Shown here one piece after another: positions 6,537-13,112 of a DNA stretch of 15,481 bases (the stretch's first letter is position 1; every line of letters begins with the position of its first letter). The notes below the pieces were generated by a model that made no database searches, was not told the origin of the DNA, and saw nothing but the letters and a program-made list of their open reading frames with translations. The DNA comes from Bacteroidales bacterium M3 (GTDB lineage Bacteria > Bacteroidota > Bacteroidia > Bacteroidales > Muribaculaceae). The position numbers and the translations under genes are program-made. The stretch spans positions 1 through 15,481 of the forward strand of contig LUJN01000014.1 of assembly GCA_001689445.1 (NCBI GenBank), given 5' to 3'.

Positions 6537-6983
6537 TTAAACTTTAAGGATTGAACCGCCGGCTTCGACAATAGCCTTTTCGGCAGCTGCCGAGAACGCG
6601 TTTGCCTCCACCTGGAGCTTGTGGGTCAGCGTGCCGTTGGCGAGCACCTTCACCGGCTCCTTACCCGAGACAAGGCCTGCGGAGCGAAGCTCGGCGAGAC
6701 CGATTTTCTCGAGTGAGGCAGAGGCTGCGAGAGCCTCAAGATCGGAAAGGTTGATAGCCTTGTAGGCAACACGGTTGATATTCTTGAAGCCGAACTTGGG
6801 CAGACGGCGCTGGAGAGGCATCTGACCTCCCTCGAAACCGATTTTGCGCTTGTAGCCCGAGCGCGACTTGGCACCCTTGTGGCCACGGGTAGAGGTACCC
6901 CCCTTGCCCGAGCCGGGACCGCGACCGATACGTTTCTTATTTTTTGTAGAACCTACGGCAGGTTGTAAATTACTTAAATCCAT
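6537..6983 (-). CDS. rplO: 50S ribosomal protein L15
   Basis: L15 binds 23S rRNA late in assembly and threads a long extension into the 50S core. The 148-residue product starts MDLSNLQPAVGSTKNKKRIG and has the Gly/Arg/Lys-rich extended region (GRGPGSGKGGTSTRGHKGAK) followed by FEGGQMPLQRRLPKFGF. The globular C-terminal half ends with AEKAIVEAGGSILKV. It lies 13 bases after rpmD and 5 before secY, the standard spc order. Confidence 0.99.
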   Translation of the reverse strand: MDLSNLQPAVGSTKNKKRIGRGPGSGKGGTSTRGHKGAKSRSGYKRKIGFEGGQMPLQRRLPKFGFKNINRVAYKAINLSDLEALAASASLEKIGLAELRSAGLVSGKEPVKVLANGTLTHKLQVEANAFSAAAEKAIVEAGGSILKV

Positions 6984-6996
6984 AACTTAGAATTTT

Positions 6997-7176
6997 TTAG
7001 GCGTTGGTCACTTCTACCAAATGACGTACTTTGTTAACCATTCCCATCACAGAGGGGTTGTCTTCCTTGACCACCGTGTGATTCATCTTCTTCAAGCCGA
7101 GGGCATCAAGGGTGCGCTTCTGCACGGCAGGGCAGTTGATGCGGCTCTTTATCTGTTTGATTTTAATCTGTGCCAT
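6997..7176 (-). CDS. rpmD: 50S ribosomal protein L30
   Basis: L30 is a small 50S protein near the 5S rRNA region. The frame from ATG 7174-7176 to TAA 6997-6999 encodes 59 residues, starting MAQIKIKQIKSRINCPAVQK, continuing LDALGLKKMNHTVV and ending HLVEVTNA, which is the short bacterial L30 of about 60 residues. It lies between rpsE (14 bases upstream) and rplO (13 downstream), exactly where spc clusters place rpmD. Confidence 0.97.
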   Translation of the reverse strand: MAQIKIKQIKSRINCPAVQKRTLDALGLKKMNHTVVKEDNPSVMGMVNKVRHLVEVTNA

Positions 7177-7190
7177 TGTAGTGAGCTGTA

Positions 7191-7709
7191 TTAACCGTTA
7201 AACACTTTGTCGAGCGATACGCCACGGTTGTGAGCAATCTCCATCGGGCTGCGCATCTCGCCGAGGGCCTCGATTGTGGCCTTGACGAGGTTGTGGGGGT
7301 TGGACGAGCCCTTTGACTTGGCGAGCACGTCGGTGATACCCACGCTCTCAAGCACGGCACGCATTGCACCACCGGCCTTCACACCGGTACCGTGGGATGC
7401 GGGCTTGAGGATGATGCGCGAGCCACCAAACTTGGCGGCCTGCTCGTGGGGGATTGTCCCCTTGTGCACGGGCACCTTGATGAGGTTTTTCTTGGCAGCC
7501 TCCACGCCCTTGGCGATAGCTGCGGTCACTTCATTGGCCTTGCCCAGGCCCCAGCCTACGATGCCGTCCTCGTTGCCTACGACAACGATGGCCGAGAAGC
7601 TGAACGTGCGACCACCCTTGGTCACCTTGGTGACGCGGTTGATGGCCACGAGACGGTCCTTCAACTCTAAGTCGCTGGTCGATTTAACTTTGTTATTCTT
7701 TCTTGCCAT
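7191..7709 (-). CDS. rpsE: 30S ribosomal protein S5
   Basis: S5 works with S4 at the mRNA entry site and influences decoding accuracy. The 172-residue product has an N-terminal double-stranded-RNA-binding-like domain (about 15-80: RVTKVTKGGRTFSFSAIVVV then GWGLGKANEVTAAI). The C-terminal S5 domain follows, with GGSRIILKPASHGTGVKAGG, AVLESVGITDVLAKSKGSSN and PHNLVKAT. The start MARKNNKVKS is preceded by only 5 bases from rplR. Nothing unusual is seen. Confidence 0.99.
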   Translation of the reverse strand: MARKNNKVKSTSDLELKDRLVAINRVTKVTKGGRTFSFSAIVVVGNEDGIVGWGLGKANEVTAAIAKGVEAAKKNLIKVPVHKGTIPHEQAAKFGGSRIILKPASHGTGVKAGGAMRAVLESVGITDVLAKSKGSSNPHNLVKATIEALGEMRSPMEIAHNRGVSLDKVFNG

Positions 7710-7714
7710 GATTC

Positions 7715-8056
7715 TTAAAATTTAAGTCCGCCGTTGCGTGCAGCGTCAGCCAATGATTTAACACGACCGTGGAAGAGGTATCCGTTACGGTCGAAAACTA
7801 CTTCGGAGATACCGGCCTCGATAGCCTTCTTGGCCACGGCCTCGCCCACCTTTGCGGCAATCTCGCACTTTGTGCCGCCCTCAAGGCCCTTTGAAGAGGC
7901 CGATACGAGCGTACGGCCTGCGAGGTCGTCGATGAGCTGTACATAAATCTGCTTGTTGCTGCGGAAAACCGTCATGCGGGGACGGGCGGCGCTACCGGAA
8001 ACCTTACCACGGATACGGGTCTTGATCTTATTTCGTCTTTGTATCTTGGATATCAT
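7715..8056 (-). CDS. rplR: 50S ribosomal protein L18
   Basis: L18 binds 5S rRNA and, with L5, forms the central protuberance. The 113-residue product begins MISKIQRRNKIKTRIRGKVS with a basic N-terminal arm. It then shows the family core ARPRMTVFRSNKQIYVQLID, TLVSASSKGL, and the C-terminal FDRNGYLFHGRVKSLADAAR. It sits 17 bases after rplF and 5 before rpsE in the usual order. Length is normal for the family. Confidence 0.99.
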   Translation of the reverse strand: MISKIQRRNKIKTRIRGKVSGSAARPRMTVFRSNKQIYVQLIDDLAGRTLVSASSKGLEGGTKCEIAAKVGEAVAKKAIEAGISEVVFDRNGYLFHGRVKSLADAARNGGLKF

Positions 8057-8073
8057 GATTCAGTCTGTTTTAA

Positions 8074-8628
8074 TTATTTAGCACCTGCCGACTTGCCCGA
8101 CTTGCGACGGATAACCTCGCCGACAAACTTGATACCTTTACCCTTGTAAGGCTCGGGCTTGCGCAGAGAGCGAATCTTGGCGCACACCTGGCCGAGCAAC
8201 TGCTTGTCGTCGCTCTCAAGGATGATAAGGGGGTTCTTGTTACGCTCGCTCTTTGCCTCGACCTTGACCTCGGCGGGGAGCTTGATATATATAGCGTGCG
8301 AGTAACCGAGCGAAAGCTCAAGCACCTGGCCTGTGGCATTTGCACGATAACCTACACCAACGAGTTCCATTTCCTTGCGGTAGCCGGTTGACACGCCCAC
8401 AACCATGTTGTGGATCAACGCGCGATAGAGACCGTGCTGTGCGCGGTGCTCGCGGTCGTCCGAGGGGCGGGTCACAACGACGTGACCGTCCTCGACCTTC
8501 ACTTCGAGGTCGGGGTTGACTGCCTGAGAGAGCTGTCCCTTGGGACCCTTGACGGTGACTACGTTATCCTTCACGTCGACAGTGACGCCGGCGGGGATTT
8601 CAATGGGGGCTTTACCTATTCTTGACAT
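8074..8628 (-). CDS. rplF: 50S ribosomal protein L6
   Basis: L6 lies near the sarcin-ricin loop and the factor-binding site of the 50S subunit. The 184-residue product has the two tandem L6 domains: the first from MSRIGKAPIEIPAGVTVDVK to about residue 80, the second to the end with the signature KPEPYKGKGIKF at about 156-167. A strong Shine-Dalgarno AGGAGGT lies seven bases before the ATG, unusual for this phylum. It lies 18 bases after rpsH and 17 before rplR. Confidence 0.99.
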   Translation of the reverse strand: MSRIGKAPIEIPAGVTVDVKDNVVTVKGPKGQLSQAVNPDLEVKVEDGHVVVTRPSDDREHRAQHGLYRALIHNMVVGVSTGYRKEMELVGVGYRANATGQVLELSLGYSHAIYIKLPAEVKVEAKSERNKNPLIILESDDKQLLGQVCAKIRSLRKPEPYKGKGIKFVGEVIRRKSGKSAGAK

Positions 8629-8635
8629 AATCTTT

Positions 8636-8642
8636 ACCTCCT
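8636..8642 (-). promoter_or_regulatory. Full Shine-Dalgarno AGGAGGT before rplF
   Basis: On the minus strand 8636-8642 reads AGGAGGT, seven bases from the rplF ATG (8626-8628). It is the strongest ribosome-binding site I noticed in the cluster. Bacteroidota generally show little Shine-Dalgarno use, so a perfect core here stands out and fixes the start codon. Confidence 0.75.
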
Positions 8643-8646
8643 ATCA

Positions 8647-9045
8647 TTAATATACGTAACACAGCACCTCGCCGCCAACCTTCTGCTCTGCAGCCTGCTT
8701 GTTGGTCATCACGCCCTTGGACGTGCTGAGGATGGCGATGCCTAAACCGTTCAACACTCTCGGCATATCCTTGTAGCCCGTGTACTGACGCAGGCCAGGA
8801 CGTGAAACGCGCTTGAGGTTCTTGATGGCGTTCACCTTGTCCACGGGGTCGTACTTGAGGGCAATCTTGATTGTGCCATTGGGGGTCTCACCCTCTATAA
8901 ACTTGTAGTTAAGAATATAGCCTTGTTCAAAAAGGATCTTGGTGATCTCTTTCTTCAAGTTTGAGGCAGGCACTTCAACAACACGGTGCTGGGCCTTGAT
9001 GGCATTCCTCAATCTTGTCAAATAATCTGCTATTGGATCAGTCAT
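8647..9045 (-). CDS. rpsH: 30S ribosomal protein S8
   Basis: S8 binds the central domain of 16S rRNA and, in E. coli, also represses the spc operon by binding its mRNA. The 132-residue product begins MTDPIADYLTRLRNAIKAQH. It has the family C-terminal signature LGIAILSTSKGVMTNKQA ending GGEVLCYVY. It is 82 bases after rpsN, a longer spacer than its neighbours have, and that spacer contains two hairpins. It lies 18 bases before rplF. Confidence 0.99.
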   Translation of the reverse strand: MTDPIADYLTRLRNAIKAQHRVVEVPASNLKKEITKILFEQGYILNYKFIEGETPNGTIKIALKYDPVDKVNAIKNLKRVSRPGLRQYTGYKDMPRVLNGLGIAILSTSKGVMTNKQAAEQKVGGEVLCYVY

Positions 9046-9061
9046 TTTGTTTATCTGTTAA

Positions 9062-9131
9062 ATTGATTCGGTCGCTCCGAACAATATTTAATACTCTCTG
9101 AGTAATAACGCGGTTCCCACGGAGATATTAC
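9062..9131 (-). promoter_or_regulatory. Two hairpins in the rpsN-rpsH spacer, candidate mRNA control element
   Basis: On the minus strand the first hairpin (9102-9131) pairs GTAATA with TATTAC outside and CGTGG with CCGCG (one wobble) inside; it overlaps the rpsN stop codon. The second (9062-9085) pairs ATTG-TTCGG with CCGAA-CAAT, nine base pairs with one bulged T and a 5-base loop. Neither is followed by a T tract, so they are not ordinary terminators. They lie just ahead of rpsH, whose product is a known operon repressor in E. coli, but I cannot match an S8-binding core. Confidence 0.4.
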
Positions 9132-9439
9132 CAGCTTGCCTTTTTAACACCGGGGATGAGTCCTGCCGACGCCATCTCGCGGAACTGGATACGTGAGATG
9201 CCAAACTGACGCATGTAGCCTTTGGGACGGCCAGTGATGGTGCAGCGGTTGTGCATACGGATGGGATTGCTGTTCTTGGGGAGCTTCTGGAGGGCCTGTG
9301 CAGCCTCATAGGCTTCAGCACGGTTCTCCTCGTTGACACCCGAGTTGACAATCTTCTTCAGCTGGGCACGGCGCTCTGCATACTTGGCAGCGAGCTTGGC
9401 TCTCTTGACCTCGCGGGCCTTCATTGATTCTTTTGCCAT
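9128..9439 (-). CDS. rpsN: 30S ribosomal protein S14, zinc-free long form
   Basis: S14 sits in the 30S head next to S3 and S10. The product has 103 residues: MAKESMKAREVKRAKLAAKY, a variable middle (about 31-50), then NRCTITGRPKGYMRQFGISR and the end GLIPGVKKASW. The paired CxxC zinc motifs of the short C+ type are missing, so it is the zinc-free long type, similar in length to the E. coli protein (101). From memory, Bacteroides S14 is about 89 residues; relative to that, the middle segment around NSGVNEENRAEAYEAAQ looks like an insertion. It lies 9 bases after rplE; its stop codon is part of a hairpin. Confidence 0.98.
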   Translation of the reverse strand: MAKESMKAREVKRAKLAAKYAERRAQLKKIVNSGVNEENRAEAYEAAQALQKLPKNSNPIRMHNRCTITGRPKGYMRQFGISRIQFREMASAGLIPGVKKASW

Positions 9440-9448
9440 ACTGATATT

Positions 9449-10000
9449 TTAGTTTTTAGCGTTCTTGAAAGGGAGACCAAACTGCTTGAGCAGAGCGTAA
9501 CCCTCCTCGTCGGTGTTGGCCGAGGTGACGAAGGTGATGTTCATACCCATCATTTTGGTGATGTTGTCGATGTTGATTTCCGGGAAGATAATCTGCTCGG
9601 TGATGCCGAGGGTGTAGTTGCCACGGCCATCGAGCTTGCCGTCGATACCCTTGAAGTCGCGGATACGGGGAAGGGCGACACGGATAAGACGCTCGAGGAA
9701 CTCGTACATTCTCTCGCGGCGCAGGGTGACCATCACGCCGACGGGCATCTTCTTGCGGAGCTTGAAGTTTGAGATATCCTTCTTCGACAGCGTTGCGACA
9801 GCTTTCTGGCCGGTGATGGCGGTAAGCTCGTTGATGGCTGTCTCGATGATTTTCTTGTCCTGAGTGGCGGCGCCGAGACCCTGGTTGATGACAATCTTCT
9901 TCAGGCGGGGCACCTGCATCACCGTAGTGTAGTTGAACTCCTTTTCAAGAGCAGGAACAATGCGCTCCTTGTAATCTTTCTGAAGTGTTGTAGCTGACAT
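9449..10000 (-). CDS. rplE: 50S ribosomal protein L5
   Basis: L5 binds 5S rRNA, builds the central protuberance and contacts the P-site tRNA. The 183-residue product has the family segments VPRLKKIVINQGLGAA, ITGQKAVATLSKKDISNFKL, the Arg-rich loop VTLRRERMYEFLERLIRVAL, and GNYTLGITEQIIFPEI. Its ATG overlaps the rplX stop codon as TAATG (shared A at 10000), implying translational coupling. AGGAG copies lie just upstream, inside the end of rplX. rpsN follows after 9 bases. Confidence 0.99.
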   Translation of the reverse strand: MSATTLQKDYKERIVPALEKEFNYTTVMQVPRLKKIVINQGLGAATQDKKIIETAINELTAITGQKAVATLSKKDISNFKLRKKMPVGVMVTLRRERMYEFLERLIRVALPRIRDFKGIDGKLDGRGNYTLGITEQIIFPEINIDNITKMMGMNITFVTSANTDEEGYALLKQFGLPFKNAKN

Positions 10001-10317
10001 TATTTAATCTCCTCTCCTGATTTTTTAGAATAACGTACTGTGACACCCTTGTCGTTCTTGCGGCGGCCGATGCGGGTAGGCTTGCCGCTGTTGGGGTCAA
10101 GAAGCGCAAGGTTAGAGATGTGGACGGGGGCCTCCATCTTCACGATGCCACCCTGGGGGTGCTTTGCACTGGGCTTGGTACTCTTAGATACCACGTTGAC
10201 ACCTTCTACGATGGCACGCTGCTTGGAGACGAGCACAGAGAGCACACGGCCTTCCTGGCCACGGCAGTCGCCCGAGAGCACGCGAACGGTATCGCCCTTT
10301 TTGATATTAAGTTTCAT
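10000..10317 (-). CDS. rplX: 50S ribosomal protein L24
   Basis: L24 is an early assembly protein that organises the 5' domain of 23S rRNA near the exit tunnel. The 105-residue product starts MKLNIKKGDTVRVLSGDCRG, which includes the KOW motif (about 5-32). It continues with VEGVNVVSKSTKPSAKHPQG, HISNLALLDP and a basic C-terminus. Its stop codon overlaps the rplE start by one base. It follows rplN after 25 bases. Length is the usual one. Confidence 0.99.
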   Translation of the reverse strand: MKLNIKKGDTVRVLSGDCRGQEGRVLSVLVSKQRAIVEGVNVVSKSTKPSAKHPQGGIVKMEAPVHISNLALLDPNSGKPTRIGRRKNDKGVTVRYSKKSGEEIK

Positions 10318-10342
10318 TGTAGAGTTTACGTTTTATATCTGA

Positions 10343-10708
10343 TTAGAGTACTTCGGGAGCGAGTGACACAATCTTCATGTTGGTGGCGCGGAGCTCGCGG
10401 GCTACCGGGCCGAAGATACGTGTGCCGCGCAGCTCGCCGGCATTGTTAAGCAGCACGCAGGCGTTGTCGTCAAAACGGATGTAGCTGCCGTCGGCACGGC
10501 GCACTTCCTTCTTTGTGCGTACTACGACTGCCTTAGATACAGTACCTTTCTTCACGTCGGAAGAGGGTATCACGCTCTTTACCGAGACGACGATGATGTC
10601 GCCCACGGAGGCGTAACGACGGCCTGTACCACCAAGCACGTGGATGCAGAGGGCTTCCTTGGCACCACTGTTATCAGCAACGGTTAAACGGCTTTCAGTC
10701 TGTATCAT
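10343..10708 (-). CDS. rplN: 50S ribosomal protein L14
   Basis: L14 lies at the subunit interface and takes part in an intersubunit bridge. The 121-residue product begins MIQTESRLTVADNSGAKEAL and carries GDIIVVSVKSVIPSSDVKKG, the signature region DDNACVLLNN, GTRIFGPVARELR and the C-terminal KIVSLAPEVL. This is classically the first gene of the spc operon, but here only 2 bases separate it from rpsQ, so the S10 and spc parts are very likely one transcript. Confidence 0.99.
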   Translation of the reverse strand: MIQTESRLTVADNSGAKEALCIHVLGGTGRRYASVGDIIVVSVKSVIPSSDVKKGTVSKAVVVRTKKEVRRADGSYIRFDDNACVLLNNAGELRGTRIFGPVARELRATNMKIVSLAPEVL

Positions 10709-10710
10709 AA

Positions 10711-10968
10711 TTATTTAACTTTTTCGATGATTTCTACTAATCTCCATCTCTTAGTCTTGCTAAGGGGACGAGTCTCCATCAGCTTCACCTTGTCGCCAAC
10801 GCTGCACTCGTTCTTCTCGTCATGAGCATGGTACTTCTTTGTCTTGTTGACAAACTTACCGTAGATAGGGTGCTTCTCCTTCCACTTTACAGTGACGGTG
10901 ATGGTCTTGTCACCCTTGTTGCTCGACACTACCCCAACGCGCTCTTTTCTTAAATTTCTCTTTTCCAT
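10711..10968 (-). CDS. rpsQ: 30S ribosomal protein S17
   Basis: S17 is a primary binder of the 5' domain of 16S rRNA. The 85-residue product is a single OB fold: MEKRNLRKERVGVVSSNKGD, KTITVTVKWKEKHPIYGKFV, then a HDEKNECSVGDKVKLMETRP segment that carries the family signature and ends SKTKRWRLVEIIEKVK. It is 9 bases after rpmC and 2 before rplN. No anomaly seen. Confidence 0.99.
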   Translation of the reverse strand: MEKRNLRKERVGVVSSNKGDKTITVTVKWKEKHPIYGKFVNKTKKYHAHDEKNECSVGDKVKLMETRPLSKTKRWRLVEIIEKVK

Positions 10969-10977
10969 TCCGGGGGA

Positions 10978-11175
10978 TTATTTATTGTTAAGTTCACGCT
11001 GACGCAACTCAGTCTTCACGCGTGCAATCATTTTACGGTCTGCTGTAATCTTGGCGGGATTGTCCAGGGGCGAAATCGAGTGGTTGATCTTCAGCTGGCG
11101 ATAATCCTTTTCCATCTCTGCGAGACGATCCTTGAGATCCTGAGTGCTAAGTTCCTTTATCTCTTCTTTCTTCAT
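10978..11175 (-). CDS. rpmC: 50S ribosomal protein L29
   Basis: L29 forms part of the rim of the polypeptide exit tunnel, near the docking site for trigger factor and SRP on L23. The 65-residue product is two helices: MKKEEIKELSTQDLKDRLAE, then NHSISPLDNPAKITADRKMI leading into the conserved IARVKTELRQREL. It lies 6 bases after rplP and 9 before rpsQ, the invariant rplP-rpmC-rpsQ order. Length is normal. Confidence 0.98.
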   Translation of the reverse strand: MKKEEIKELSTQDLKDRLAEMEKDYRQLKINHSISPLDNPAKITADRKMIARVKTELRQRELNNK

Positions 11176-11181
11176 AGTTCT

Positions 11182-11613
11182 TTACACATTTTGGGTGGGA
11201 TCGTAATCACGGCGGACTACAAACTTGGTGATAACGGGAAGTTTCTGTGCTGCGAGACGGAGTGCCTCCTTGGCTACTGCAAAGGGAACGCCCTCGACCT
11301 CGATGAGGATGCGGCCCGGGGTCACAGGCGCAACAAAGCCTTCGGGATTACCTTTACCTTTACCCATACGCACTTCGGCAGGCTTCTTGGTGATGGGCTT
11401 ATCGGGGAAGATGCGGATCCATATCTGACCCTGACGCTGCATGTAGCGGGTCACGGCAATACGGGCGGCCTCAATCTGACGGCCTGTAATCCACTTCGAC
11501 TCCAAAGTCTTTATACCAAAAGAACCGAATGCCAACTGATTGCCGCGCTGGGCGTTGCCCTTCATACGGCCTTTCTGTTGTCTGCGAAATTTAGTTTTCT
11601 TTGGCTGTAACAT
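11182..11613 (-). CDS. rplP: 50S ribosomal protein L16
   Basis: L16 helps shape the A-site side of the peptidyl-transferase centre and is needed for late 50S assembly. The 143-residue product starts MLQPKKTKFRRQQKGRMKGN. It contains the family core LESKWITGRQIEAARIAVTR, WIRIFPDKPITKKPAEVRMG, KGKGNPEGFVAPV and a C-terminal RLAAQKLPVITKFV. It is 21 bases after rpsC and 6 before rpmC. No unusual feature. Confidence 0.99.
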   Translation of the reverse strand: MLQPKKTKFRRQQKGRMKGNAQRGNQLAFGSFGIKTLESKWITGRQIEAARIAVTRYMQRQGQIWIRIFPDKPITKKPAEVRMGKGKGNPEGFVAPVTPGRILIEVEGVPFAVAKEALRLAAQKLPVITKFVVRRDYDPTQNV

Positions 11614-11634
11614 TGTTGTGTTGATTCAATACGA

Positions 11635-12366
11635 TTAATGATTGTTTTTGGGTGAGCGGAAGCCCTTGCGGGGTCTTCTGTCATTGCCGGCGCCGCGCTG
11701 TTCCTTGGCTCCGGAGGTGAACTGGGGAGCGAGGTCACGCTTGCCGTACACCTCGCCACGGCAAATCCACACCTTCACGCCGATGACACCTACCTTGGTG
11801 TGGGCCTCGACGAGTGCGTAGTCGATGTCGGCACGCAGTGTGTGGAGCGGTGTGCGGCCTTCCTTGAACATCTCGGAACGGGCCATCTCGGCGCCGTTGA
11901 GACGTCCGCTCACCTGCACCTTTATACCCTCTGCGCCGGCACGCATGGTGGAGGCTACAGCCATCTTCACGGCACGGCGGTAGGCTATCTTGCCCTCAAT
12001 CTGGCGTGCGATGTTGGCAGCCACAATCTGGGCGTCAAGCTCGGGGCGCTTTACCTCGAAGATGTTGATCTGCACGTCCTTGTCGGTGATCTTCTTGAGC
12101 TCTTCCTTGAGCTTGTCGACCTCCGAGCCGCCCTTGCCTATGATGAGGCCGGGACGCGATGTGCAGACGGTGATGGTGATCAATTTGATTGTGCGCTCGA
12201 TGACGATGCGCGAAACGCTACACTTGGCAAGACGAACATTCAAGTACTTGCGAAGCTTGGAATCCTCAAGGATGCTGTCGGCGTACTTCTTTCCGAAATA
12301 CCAGTTGGAATCCCAACCACGGATTACACCCAGACGATTACTGATCGGATTTACTTTCTGTCCCAT
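11635..12366 (-). CDS. rpsC: 30S ribosomal protein S3
   Basis: S3 lies at the mRNA entry tunnel in the 30S head and contributes to helicase activity with S4 and S5. The 243-residue product begins MGQKVNPISNRLGVIRGWDS. It has a type II KH domain with the GxxG loop GKGG at 77-80 (RPGLIIGKGGSEVDKLKEEL), and the C-terminal S3 domain with GIKVQVSGRLNGAEMARSE and LRADIDYALVEAHTKVGVIG. A basic tail (about 220-243, RRPRKGFRSPKNNH) ends the protein. It is 3 bases after rplV and 21 before rplP. Confidence 0.99.
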   Translation of the reverse strand: MGQKVNPISNRLGVIRGWDSNWYFGKKYADSILEDSKLRKYLNVRLAKCSVSRIVIERTIKLITITVCTSRPGLIIGKGGSEVDKLKEELKKITDKDVQINIFEVKRPELDAQIVAANIARQIEGKIAYRRAVKMAVASTMRAGAEGIKVQVSGRLNGAEMARSEMFKEGRTPLHTLRADIDYALVEAHTKVGVIGVKVWICRGEVYGKRDLAPQFTSGAKEQRGAGNDRRPRKGFRSPKNNH

Positions 12367-12369
12367 TTG

Positions 12370-12780
12370 TTATGCCTCTTTTTTAGCGTTATTAATTGTA
12401 TCTACAAACAATGTAACGTGGTTTGAACGTTTACGGATACGGTATCCGCGTCCCTGGGGAGCGGTGCGGAGGCGCTTGAGCATGGGGGCGCAGTCGACAA
12501 ATATAGTGCTTATGTAAAGCTCGCCGTTGTCGGCCTTGCGCTCGTTCTTGGCTTCCCAGTTGGCGATGGCGGAACGCAACAGTTTCTCGACCTTCGCAGC
12601 AGCCTCCTTGTTGGAGAACTTGAGGATACCGAGGGCCTTGAACACTTCAACGCCGCGCACCATGTCAGCGACAAGGCGCATCTTGCGGGGAGAAGAGGGG
12701 ACATTGTGCAGCTTGGCAAATGCCTGCGACTTCAGGGCCTCTTTTCTTTGATTGGCTGAATTTCTTTTTCTTACACCCAT
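12370..12780 (-). CDS. rplV: 50S ribosomal protein L22
   Basis: L22 contacts all domains of 23S rRNA, and its long hairpin lines the nascent-peptide tunnel beside L4. The 136-residue product starts MGVRKRNSANQRKEALKSQA. The core runs through NVPSSPRKMRLVADMVRGVE; the tunnel hairpin is around 90-120 (VDCAPMLKRLRTAPQGRGYR), followed by IRKRSNHVTLFV. It has a 40-base spacer from rpsS and is 3 bases before rpsC. The N-terminal 15 or so residues before the core are basic and variable. Confidence 0.98.
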   Translation of the reverse strand: MGVRKRNSANQRKEALKSQAFAKLHNVPSSPRKMRLVADMVRGVEVFKALGILKFSNKEAAAKVEKLLRSAIANWEAKNERKADNGELYISTIFVDCAPMLKRLRTAPQGRGYRIRKRSNHVTLFVDTINNAKKEA

Positions 12781-12820
12781 TGTATTTGATTTCTTTTTTT
12801 GTCAAAAATGATGGCCCTGG

Positions 12821-13090
12821 TTACTTCTTCTTGTTGCCGCCGTGGCCACGGAAGTTGCGGGTCGGGGCAAATTCCCCGAGCTTGTGTCCGACCATGTTCT
12901 CGGTGACGTAAACAGGAATGAACTTGTTACCGTTATGCACGGCGAAGGTGTGTCCCACGAAGTCGGGGGAAATCATGGAGGCGCGGCTCCAGGTCTTGAT
13001 GACCGACTTCTTGCCGCTTTCTTCCATTGCAGTGACCTTCTTCTCGAGCTTAACGCTGATGTATGGGCCTTTTTTTAATGAACGACTCAT
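12821..13090 (-). CDS. rpsS: 30S ribosomal protein S19
   Basis: S19 pairs with S13 in the 30S head near the A- and P-site tRNAs. The 89-residue product begins MSRSLKKGPYISVKLEKKVT. It contains KTWSRASMISPDFVGHTFAV and the diagnostic VTENMVGHKLGEFAPTRNFR, ending in a basic tail. It lies 22 bases after rplB. The 40-base spacer to rplV is AT-rich and holds no structure I could support. Confidence 0.99.
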   Translation of the reverse strand: MSRSLKKGPYISVKLEKKVTAMEESGKKSVIKTWSRASMISPDFVGHTFAVHNGNKFIPVYVTENMVGHKLGEFAPTRNFRGHGGNKKK

Positions 13091-13112
13091 AGTTGTTGCT
13101 TAATTAATCAGA

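Noticed and set aside
12781..12820. Promoter in the rpsS-rplV spacer (CATTTTTG on the minus strand)
   Set aside because: One mismatch to the -7 consensus and no -33 box; the AT-rich spacer makes chance matches likely.
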